A DNA stretch of 8,518 bases. It comes from Opitutia bacterium UBA4654. GTDB lineage: Bacteria; Verrucomicrobiota; Verrucomicrobiia; Opitutales; Intestinicryptomonadaceae. Numbering within the stretch: the stretch's first letter is position 1; every line of letters starts with the position of its first letter. The notes beneath the pieces were generated by a model. It was not told the origin of the DNA and made no database searches. It saw only the letters and a list, made by a program, of their open reading frames with translations. Positions 1 to 5,623 of the stretch are shown one piece after another. The stretch spans positions 5,111 to 13,628 of the forward strand of contig DHMA01000078.1 in the NCBI GenBank assembly GCA_002405555.1, read 5' to 3'. The translations under genes were made by a program, and so were the position numbers.

Positions 1-785
1 CGAGACACCGCCGCCGCCAAACAAAAAAACCGCCCCGTTGGGGAGGCGGTTTTCCGAAAGCGTTTGCGATATTTCGCGGCGGGAGCTGCGGGAATCTGCG
101 CGGGCGCGGAGTCTACGTCGATAACTTCGACTTCGAAAATGAGCGTCGAGTTGACGGGGATTCCCGGTACGGGCTGGTTGCCGTAGCCGAGCTTTGCGGG
201 AATGTGCAGGCGAGCCTTGCCGCCTTTTGCCACTTTCTGCAAGCCTTCGCGGAATCCCGGAATTACCTTTGAAAGGTTGAACGTTGCGGGTTTGCCGCCA
301 GCCTTTTCGGTTGTGTCGAAAACCGTGCCGTCGATAAGTTTGCCCGTGTACTTGATTGTAACGTCGGAGTCTTCCTTAGCCGTCGGGCCGTCGCCCTTTG
401 CGATGATTTCGTACGCAAGGCCGCTCTGGGTTTTGTTGACGCCCTCTTTCTTTTCAAGCTCTTTCCAGTATTCCGCGGCGACGGCTTCCGCCTTTGCGGC
501 TTCCTTTGCGATGTTGGCTTCGGCGCGCGCGCTCAGGTATTGGAGCATTTTCGGTCCGATTTCCTGAATGTTTTCGGGCATTTTCTTGCCTTCGAAAGAG
601 TCTTTCATACCCGCGACAAAAACGTCGAATTCGGCGGGCGTAAGTTTGAGGTCGGAAAGTCCGTTGCGTTCGAACATCATCATGCCGAAGGTCTTGATGT
701 ATTCGTCGTTCGTATTGTCGGCGGCGTAGGTTGCCGACGTAAGCGCGGCGAGCGCCGCCATTGTCGAGATGAATGTCTTTTTCAA
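1..785 (-). CDS. Secreted FKBP-type peptidyl-prolyl cis-trans isomerase, 3' end not closed in window
   Basis: This gene should catalyse proline cis-trans isomerisation and assist folding of exported proteins in the periplasm or outside the cell. I chose the TTG at 785-783 because translation from it gives a textbook signal peptide: MKKTF, then an Ala-rich hydrophobic stretch ending ATYA-AD (cleavage near residue 21). The first in-frame ATG (761) would remove the basic n-region. Residues about 24-120 are a helical, charged linker like FKBP_N dimerisation domains. The FKBP_C domain follows at about 140-225 with the usual pocket residues: KYTG (Tyr146), VFD (Phe156-Asp157), VIPGF, LGYG (Tyr201) and a closing FEVEVIDV. 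After that the frame runs through a Pro/Ala tail and a hairpin to the window edge with no stop, so at least 261 codons are open. The tail from about KYRKRF onward does not look like FKBP sequence. Family assignment is firm; the C-terminus is not. Confidence 0.9.
   Translation of the reverse strand, partial: MKKTFISTMAALAALTSATYAADNTNDEYIKTFGMMMFERNGLSDLKLTPAEFDVFVAGMKDSFEGKKMPENIQEIGPKMLQYLSARAEANIAKEAAKAEAVAAEYWKELEKKEGVNKTQSGLAYEIIAKGDGPTAKEDSDVTIKYTGKLIDGTVFDTTEKAGGKPATFNLSKVIPGFREGLQKVAKGGKARLHIPAKLGYGNQPVPGIPVNSTLIFEVEVIDVDSAPAQIPAAPAAKYRKRFRKTASPTGRFFCLAAAVS
23..54 (-). terminator. Terminator-like hairpin with T-tract, minus strand
   Basis: A perfect 9-bp stem pairs 26-34 (AAAACCGCC) with 45-53 (GGCGGTTTT), with two further G-C pairs possible inside. 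Read on the minus strand, the stem is followed by a run of seven T and then GTTTG, the classic Rho-independent form. It lies where the FKBP transcript should end, but the FKBP reading frame is still open across it. On the plus strand only four T follow, so it might also weakly serve a convergent gene left of the window. Confidence 0.75.
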
Positions 786-964
786 TTTAGTTCTTTCTGT
801 TATAAATTAACGTCGGTTTACAAAATGTTATCGACGACTTTTAAGACAAATTAAATATGCCGGCGTTCCAAAATTCAAGCGCAAAATTCCCTCGTCCGCG
901 CCGAACGGCGATTTACGGCGTAAAAAAAGTTGCAAGCCCGCCGACTATATGAGATGAAACTGCC
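786..964. promoter_or_regulatory. Divergent intergenic region between FKBP and acylphosphatase genes
   Basis: These 179 bases separate two divergently transcribed genes, so promoters for both must lie here or inside the flanking coding ends. The half next to the FKBP gene (about 786-860) is clearly AT-rich compared with the coding DNA. A TATAAC box on the minus strand at 804-799 resembles a -10 element, but it sits only about 14 bases from the TTG start and has no good -35 partner. A small imperfect palindrome, CGCCG-AA-CGGCG, lies at 899-910. I cannot point to a convincing promoter pair for either direction, and I see no small ORF or RNA gene. Confidence 0.35.
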
Positions 965-1243
965 ATGGCGGAAAAACACAGATTGCAGATTTGGTACACG
1001 GGGCGCGTTCAGGGCGTCGGGTTCAGATACAAAACTACGCAGATTGCGGCGGGCTTCGACGTGTGCGGCTTTGTGGAAAATCTCGACGACGGGCGCGTTC
1101 ACCTGCTCGCCGTCGGGGACGAATCCGAAACGCGGGCGTTTGCCGACGAAATCGCGAAAGTCATGCGCGACTTCATTAAATCGACCGACGAACGCGCCGA
1201 CACCGCCGACGTTTCCTACAAGGGATTCGAAATCAGACTATGA
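965..1243 (+). CDS. acyP: Acylphosphatase
   Basis: This is a complete 92-residue acylphosphatase, the usual size for the family, which hydrolyses acyl phosphates such as acetyl phosphate or carbamoyl phosphate in the cytoplasm. The family signature GRVQGVGFRY is at residues 13-22, including the phosphate-binding arginine (Arg21). The second motif, GFVENLDDGRV at 35-45, carries the catalytic asparagine (Asn39). The ATG at 965 starts directly before the conserved first beta strand; a purine-rich GAGATG lies about 10 bases upstream. Its TGA stop overlaps the ATG of the ABC ATPase (ATGA at 1240-1243), so it is the first gene of a four-gene operon. Acylphosphatases turn up in many operon contexts, so its link to the exporter may be co-transcription only. 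Confidence 0.95.
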   Translation: MAEKHRLQIWYTGRVQGVGFRYKTTQIAAGFDVCGFVENLDDGRVHLLAVGDESETRAFADEIAKVMRDFIKSTDERADTADVSYKGFEIRL

Positions 1244-2076
1244 ACGCAATAGAGATAAAAAATCTCAAAAAATATTACCGCTACGGCATACGCGGCATCG
1301 GCGTGCGCGCCCTCGACGGCGTGTCGTTCGACGTTGCGGAAGGCGAAGTTTTCGGGCTTGTCGGGCCGAACGGCGCGGGCAAGAGCACGACGATAAAAAT
1401 TCTGCTGGGGCTGCTCAGGCAAAATTCGGGCGAATGCAAAATTTTCGGCAATCCCGTAAGCCGCGCGACAAAGCGGGAAGTCGGCTACCTCCCCGAAAAC
1501 CCCTATTTTTACAAGTTTCTCAGCGGACTTGAGCTTGTCTCGTTCTACGCCGAGCTTTGCGGGCTGGGCAAAAAAGCCGCCCGCGCCGCCGCCGAAAACG
1601 CGCTCGAAACGGTCGGGCTTTCCGACGCCGCAAAACGCCCGCTCTCCCTCTATTCAAAAGGAATGGTACAGCGGGCGGGGCTTGCGCAGGCGATTGTCCA
1701 CAACCCGAAAGTCGTGATTCTCGACGAACCCGCGTCGGGGCTTGACCCCGTGGGAACGTCGGCGATGGCGGAAATCGTCGTGAAGCTCAAAGAGTCGGGC
1801 AAGACCATTCTATTGTGCTCGCACATGATGGGCGAAGTGGAGCGGCTGTGCTCGCGGGTGGCGGTGCTAAGCGCGGGCAGAATCGCGGCAATCGGCGAAA
1901 TCGACAAACTGCTTGAAATCGGCGGGCGCACGAGCCTCGACATCGACGGCGCGGACGCGGAGGGGCTGGCGAAAATCGCCGCCTACGCGGAGTCGCTCGG
2001 CGCGAATGTCGTGAAGAAATCGGCGTCGAAAATTTCGCTCGAAGAATTTTTCAAGAAAACGGTGGAGGGAAAATGA
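1240..2076 (+). CDS. ABC transporter ATP-binding protein (ABC-2 exporter type)
   Basis: This 278-residue protein is the ATPase half of an ABC-2 type exporter and should power the permease encoded next to it. Walker A is GPNGAGKST at 42-50. The Q-loop region reads GYLPE (82-86), with Leu-Pro-Glu where many ABC proteins have Gln; this is common in the ABC-2/NatA-like group. The signature is the degenerate YSKGMVQR (138-145), Walker B is VVILDEP (158-164), the D-loop is SGLD (166-169) and the switch histidine is His195. The last 50 residues form the small C-terminal extension typical of drug or polysaccharide-type ABC-2 ATPases. All catalytic residues are present, so it should be active. It overlaps acyP by ATGA upstream and the permease by ATGA downstream, implying translational coupling. 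The substrate is unknown. Confidence 0.95.
   Translation: MNAIEIKNLKKYYRYGIRGIGVRALDGVSFDVAEGEVFGLVGPNGAGKSTTIKILLGLLRQNSGECKIFGNPVSRATKREVGYLPENPYFYKFLSGLELVSFYAELCGLGKKAARAAAENALETVGLSDAAKRPLSLYSKGMVQRAGLAQAIVHNPKVVILDEPASGLDPVGTSAMAEIVVKLKESGKTILLCSHMMGEVERLCSRVAVLSAGRIAAIGEIDKLLEIGGRTSLDIDGADAEGLAKIAAYAESLGANVVKKSASKISLEEFFKKTVEGK
2064..2068 (+). promoter_or_regulatory. Ribosome binding site of ABC permease
   Basis: A perfect GGAGG lies four bases before the ATG at 2073, inside the last codons of the ATPase. It supports this start and independent initiation despite the overlap. It is the strongest Shine-Dalgarno sequence in the window. Confidence 0.75.
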
Positions 2077-2867
2077 GAAACGTCTTTTTGATTTCGGCAA
2101 ACACCCTGCGCGAGACGCTCAGGCAGAAGCTGATGATTCTTGTGGCGCTCGTTGCGCTTGCGCTCGTGCTCTCATCGAAATACCTGCTGTCGCTCGACCT
2201 CGGGCACGAGCAGCTGCGATTTGTGTTCGACTTCGGTTCGGGCGCGCTCGGATTCTTCGGCTCGATTATCGCGGTAGTCGCAACATGCCAGATTTTCCAT
2301 TCGGAGCTTGAAAACAAGACCGTCATCACCCTGCTCTCGAAGCCCGTCGGATACGCGCAGTTTGCGGCGGGAAAGTTTCTTGGCGCGGCGGCGGCTCTCG
2401 CGCTTTTTGCCGCGGTGATTGCGGCGGCGACGTGCCTTATGCTTTTCATCACGCGTGCGGGCTTCGGCGAGGCGGCGGAGCGGCTGTCGGCGGGGCTTGA
2501 AACAAACTACGCGGGCGTCTGCGCGTACGCGTTCGCGCAGTGGTGCAAGCTTTGCGCGGTCGCGGCGGTTTCGTCGTTTGTGTGCTCGGTGTCTACCTCC
2601 CTGCTCTTCTCGGCGGTGGTGTCTTTCATGGTGCTTGCGGTTTCGACCGCGGGCGAAATCACGCTCTGGCTCGGAGGGAAGACGGAGGGATTTGCGAAAG
2701 TCGCCTCCTGCGTTTTTCCCGATTTCAACATGTTCAACGCCCTCGAAAAATTCGCGTTTGCGCCCGTCGACTGCGGCGCGTTCGCGGCGGCGGTAGCATA
2801 TGCCGCGATATATTCGGTCGCTGCGGTCGCGGCGGCGGCGTTCGCGTTTTCAAAAAGGGAATTTTAG
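2073..2867 (+). CDS. ABC-2 family transporter permease
   Basis: This 264-residue, Ala-rich integral membrane protein is the membrane half of the exporter and should pair with the upstream ATPase in the inner membrane. Six hydrophobic segments can be seen at about 20-38, 57-75, 101-127, 155-173, 176-195 and 236-259. The N-terminus (ISANTLRETLRQKLM) and the cytoplasmic segment LLSKPVGYAQFAAGKFLG (87-104) match the pattern of ABC-2 permeases related to NosY and multi-copper-enzyme maturation permeases (COG1277-like), where a 'SKP..r..f..GK' motif precedes transmembrane segment 3. The PDFNMFN motif at 216-222, before the last membrane span, also fits. The start overlaps the ATPase stop and is backed by GGAGG. 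The single-base gap to the next gene makes co-expression with it almost certain. Substrate cannot be inferred. Confidence 0.9.
   Translation: MRNVFLISANTLRETLRQKLMILVALVALALVLSSKYLLSLDLGHEQLRFVFDFGSGALGFFGSIIAVVATCQIFHSELENKTVITLLSKPVGYAQFAAGKFLGAAAALALFAAVIAAATCLMLFITRAGFGEAAERLSAGLETNYAGVCAYAFAQWCKLCAVAAVSSFVCSVSTSLLFSAVVSFMVLAVSTAGEITLWLGGKTEGFAKVASCVFPDFNMFNALEKFAFAPVDCGAFAAAVAYAAIYSVAAVAAAAFAFSKREF
2856..2860 (+). promoter_or_regulatory. Ribosome binding site of TPR-like protein
   Basis: AGGGA lies eight bases before the ATG at 2869, within the last codons of the permease. It favours this start over the in-frame upstream ATG at 2800, which lies deep inside the permease gene. Confidence 0.55.
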
Positions 2868-2868
2868 C

Positions 2869-3597
2869 ATGTTCGAAAAAACGCAGATTTTCCTCTTTGC
2901 GGCGGCGGCGTTCGGGGCGGCGGCGATTGCGGGAATGCCCGCAAAAAACGCGATAGCCGGCGGCGGCGGAACGCTTTCGGCGGAGTCGCTCGGAGGCGCG
3001 GGCGGCGGCGCGTTGTGGGGGATACTCGGAGGATACCGCTCGCTTGTTTCGGACTTCGCGTGGATAAAGGGCTACATAGACTGGGAGAAAAAAGACGTCG
3101 CGGGCTGCATGTCGGCAATCGACCTCGCCACGAAAATCGACCCCGCCATGATTACGTTTTGGACTCAGGGCGCGGCGATGATTGCCTTCGACACCCCCCA
3201 CTGGCTTCTTCAAAAACTGCCGCCGCAACAGCGCGACGAATCCGCCCTGCGCCTGCTGAAAAAGCGTCAGGCGGCGATTGCGCTGAAACTCGTGGAGCGC
3301 GGCTTGAAGCTGCACCCAGACAGCGAGCAGCTCTGGCTGCAAAAGGGGCAAATAGCAATTTCAATCGGCGACGACAAACTTGCGGAAGACTGCTACGGGC
3401 GGCTTGCCACGCGCCCCGACCCCGCGGTTTACTCTCGCAGAATTTACGCGTCGCTGCTTGCAAAAAACGGCAAGTTCCAAAAGTCGATAGATGTTTTGGA
3501 GTCGGTCTTGGCGGAAACCGACGCCGACTCCCCCCTGAAAAAACTTTTGGAAGACCAAATTTCCCGCACGCGTCTCATGCTTAAAAAGACGCAATAA
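2869..3597 (+). CDS. Membrane-anchored TPR-like protein, exporter accessory (uncharacterised)
   Basis: This 242-residue protein has no specific function that I recognise. Residues 7-22 form one hydrophobic segment that should act as a signal anchor or signal peptide; there is no lipobox cysteine, so it is not an obvious lipoprotein. A Gly-rich stretch follows (about 31-55), then LGGYRSLVSDFAWIKGY (53-69), which resembles the first helix of TPR-like proteins in Verrucomicrobiota and relatives (my recollection, unsearched). Helical repeats with TPR spacing are visible around 63-95, 136-165 (including GLKLHPDSEQLWLQKG) and 187-217, so it is probably a helical scaffold. The ATG at 2869 begins one base after the permease stop. 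An in-frame ATG at 2800 would add 23 Arg-rich residues read out of the permease gene and is rejected. Position as the last gene of the cassette suggests it works with the ABC exporter on the outer face of the inner membrane. Confidence 0.8.
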   Translation: MFEKTQIFLFAAAAFGAAAIAGMPAKNAIAGGGGTLSAESLGGAGGGALWGILGGYRSLVSDFAWIKGYIDWEKKDVAGCMSAIDLATKIDPAMITFWTQGAAMIAFDTPHWLLQKLPPQQRDESALRLLKKRQAAIALKLVERGLKLHPDSEQLWLQKGQIAISIGDDKLAEDCYGRLATRPDPAVYSRRIYASLLAKNGKFQKSIDVLESVLAETDADSPLKKLLEDQISRTRLMLKKTQ

Positions 3598-3632
3598 AAA
3601 AGCGTCCGAGTGATTTCGGACGCCCGTGTTTT
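3596..3632. terminator. Terminator shared by convergent operons
   Basis: An 8-bp stem GCGTCCGA (3602-3609) pairs with TCGGACGC (3616-3623) around a 6-base loop. On the minus strand it is followed by six T (3601-3596), an ideal terminator for the acyltransferase transcript. On the plus strand it is followed by CCGTGTTTT, a weaker tract that could end the exporter operon, whose stop codon sits five bases before the stem. Confidence 0.8.
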
Positions 3633-3695
3633 CGGGACATGCGGGCGGAACTGCCCTCCCGTTTTTCAGCTTGCGCCTGCGCCGCCCGCGATTTT

Positions 3696-3712
3696 GCGCG
3701 AAAGTTTCGCGC
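3696..3712. repeat. 17-bp near-perfect palindrome after acyltransferase stop
   Basis: GCGCGAAA at 3696-3703 is the exact reverse complement of TTTCGCGC at 3705-3712, separated by one base. It lies two bases downstream of the TAG stop of the acyltransferase. No T-tract follows on either strand, so it is not a standard terminator. It could be an mRNA 3'-end stabilising hairpin or a protein-binding site; neither is shown. Confidence 0.5.
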
Positions 3713-3714
3713 GG

Positions 3715-5589
3715 CTATTTTTCGGCTTGGCGGGCGTCGAAAAGCTCGGTATCCAAGCCGTGGTGTTTGCGGTATTCCACCGCCTGCTTGTCGCCCATGT
3801 ACGATTTCAGCAGTTTGGGGTCTACCCGCAGCATGTCCACCATGATAAGCCCGTCTATGCACGAGCCGAAATCGGGGTCTACGTTGAACGCCAGCAGCTC
3901 GCCGTCGAGCTTCAAGTAGTGTTTGAGCAGCGTCGGGATTCCCTTGTTGTCTATTTCCACTTCCGAGACGAGCGCGGAGATGTGGTCGATGTCGTGCGCG
4001 CCTTCAAGCAGAGCCTTTTTGTCGATGTTTTTCATCTTCACTTTCGGCGGCTTTTTTGCCTTGACGAATTTTGCAAGCTCCTCCGAAGTTTTGCGCTCCG
4101 ACAGAAACTGAACCATCAGGTCTTTCGAAATCGAATTGTAGTGCGTGCTTATGCTCACGGGCCCGTAGAGCGTGCGGTAGTGGGGGTTGCGGTAGAGGTA
4201 TTCGCCGATTCCCCTCCACAGAATCGCGAGCGTCGAGCGTTTTTTCTGGTACTCGCTTGCGATGAACGACCTTCCCATTTCGAGCGCGGGGTTGATTCTG
4301 TCGATAAGTTCGCGCTGGATTTGGAAGAGCGTAGACGCGTACAGACCCTGCACGCCGAGCGAATTCATGATTTTATCGGTGCGCCCTATTCTGTATGCGC
4401 CCGCGATTTTCCTGTTTTCGGCGTCCCACATGAACATGTGGAGGTAGTACTGGTCGAACTCGTCGTTATCGACGCTCTTGCCCGAACCTTCGCCGACTTC
4501 GCGGAAAGTCTTTTCCCTGAGGCGTCCGATTTCCAGAAGCGTCCACGGAATCTGCCACGCCTCGGCGCAAAATACCGAAATTTTCTCGCCGCGAATCATG
4601 CAAGCCGACTGCGGAAGCGCGCCGATTTCCTTCGCCATTTTGTCGGGGTCGATGGGCAGGATAAGCTCCTGCATTTCCCTGTGCATAATCGGGAAGATTT
4701 TTTCTATGCTGCGCTGGATAATCTGCAACTGCGTGGGGTTCTGTTTTTCGCCCTTGTTGTTGCGCCCTCCCAAGACGTACGAGTTTATGCGAAGCCACGA
4801 CGTCAGCTCGTCGTCGGTCGGGAATTCGGGAAGTTTCCGCGCCGAAATCACGCCGCCCACTTTCATCTTGATTTTCCTGCGCTTCGCCACGCCGAACATT
4901 TCGCGGATTAGCAGCATTGTGCGCAGGCGCGGGTGGATAAGACCCGCTATGTAGAACAGCCACGAGTTGCGCCCCTCGAAGTAGACGGGCAGAATGTTCG
5001 CGTTTGTGCGGCGGGCGATTTGGGCGATGTTCGTGTTCCATTCGGGGTCGCTAATGCAGCAGTCGCGGAGGTGGATATGCGAAACCGTGCCCGACGGGAA
5101 AGTTCCCACGCAACCGCCGTTTTTGAGGTGGCGGATTGTGTCTTTCATCGACGACACGTTTTGCGCAGTCGCCGCCTTGCCGCCGAACGGGTTTACGCAA
5201 ATCGACCACTCCTTGATTTCGGGCATTTTTGCGAGAAGCCCGTTGACGATTACCTTTGCGTCGGGACGCGCCCGCAGGAGCACCGCGCCCATTATGATTC
5301 CGTCGATTCCGCCGAGCGGGTGGTTGGAAACAACCACGAGCGCGCCGTCTTTGGGAATTTTCTTGAAGTCGTCGTCGTCGATTTCGAAGTTTATTCCGAT
5401 AGCCTTGATTGCGCGTTCGTAAAAGTTGCCCGACGTGTGTTTTTTGAGAAAATCGTATGTCGAGTTCAGCTTTGTGATGCCGAGAAAGCCCTCGAACGGC
5501 CTTTTTATAAAGCCGTAGAGTTTTTTGAGGGTCTTGTTCGAGATTGCCGAGCTTATATCGACAACTTTGTATTCTTCGTTTGAATCCAT
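3715..5589 (-). CDS. Fused lysophospholipid acyltransferase / GNAT N-acyltransferase (OlsF-like)
   Basis: This 624-residue protein carries two acyltransferase domains. The N-terminal half (about 60-260) is PlsC-like of the hemolysin type: NHPLGGIDG at 89-97 is the acyltransferase motif in its HPxGGxDG form (His90, Asp96), and FPSGTVS at 164-170 corresponds to the FPEGT block. The C-terminal half (about 335-590) matches the OlsB-type GNAT family: LEIGRLREKTFREVGEG (352-368), a D-F-D-x-Y-Y-L-H block then KIAGAYRIGR (394-403), EMGRSFI (437-443) and LYGPVSIS (474-481). In ornithine-lipid synthesis a GNAT enzyme N-acylates the amino acid and a PlsC-like enzyme adds the second fatty acid; OlsF does both. 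By analogy this is a one-protein aminolipid synthase; the head group (ornithine, glycine or other) is not visible. I prefer the ATG at 5589 to an in-frame TTG at 5610; neither has a good Shine-Dalgarno sequence. It follows cimA by 34 bases. Confidence 0.85.
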   Translation of the reverse strand: MDSNEEYKVVDISSAISNKTLKKLYGFIKRPFEGFLGITKLNSTYDFLKKHTSGNFYERAIKAIGINFEIDDDDFKKIPKDGALVVVSNHPLGGIDGIIMGAVLLRARPDAKVIVNGLLAKMPEIKEWSICVNPFGGKAATAQNVSSMKDTIRHLKNGGCVGTFPSGTVSHIHLRDCCISDPEWNTNIAQIARRTNANILPVYFEGRNSWLFYIAGLIHPRLRTMLLIREMFGVAKRRKIKMKVGGVISARKLPEFPTDDELTSWLRINSYVLGGRNNKGEKQNPTQLQIIQRSIEKIFPIMHREMQELILPIDPDKMAKEIGALPQSACMIRGEKISVFCAEAWQIPWTLLEIGRLREKTFREVGEGSGKSVDNDEFDQYYLHMFMWDAENRKIAGAYRIGRTDKIMNSLGVQGLYASTLFQIQRELIDRINPALEMGRSFIASEYQKKRSTLAILWRGIGEYLYRNPHYRTLYGPVSISTHYNSISKDLMVQFLSERKTSEELAKFVKAKKPPKVKMKNIDKKALLEGAHDIDHISALVSEVEIDNKGIPTLLKHYLKLDGELLAFNVDPDFGSCIDGLIMVDMLRVDPKLLKSYMGDKQAVEYRKHHGLDTELFDARQAEK

Positions 5590-5623
5590 CGGGAGCTTAT
5601 GTTGGCACAAAAAATCGAAGAAA

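Noticed and set aside
202..854. Plus-strand frames opposite the FKBP gene
   Set aside because: The minus strand encodes a clear FKBP with signal peptide and active-site residues; the plus frames are its complement.
1483..1497. Leu-Pro-Glu in place of the usual Q-loop glutamine of the ABC ATPase
   Set aside because: This substitution is common in the ABC-2 exporter subfamily, so it is not evidence of an inactive or novel ATPase.
2800..2868. Upstream in-frame ATG extension of the TPR-like protein
   Set aside because: It would add 23 Arg-rich residues translated out of frame from the permease gene and put a basic block before the signal anchor. ATG 2869 has AGGGA at a good distance.
2831..2914. 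Repeated GGCGGCGGCGTTCG blocks (2831 and 2901)
   Set aside because: Both encode Ala-rich hydrophobic segments using GCG codons; the repeat is explained by composition, not by a duplication or mobile element.
3610..4911. Long plus-strand open frame (433 codons) antisense to the acyltransferase gene
   Set aside because: Its translation has no recognisable domain. It mirrors the codon bias of the real minus-strand gene, whose frame carries two conserved domains.
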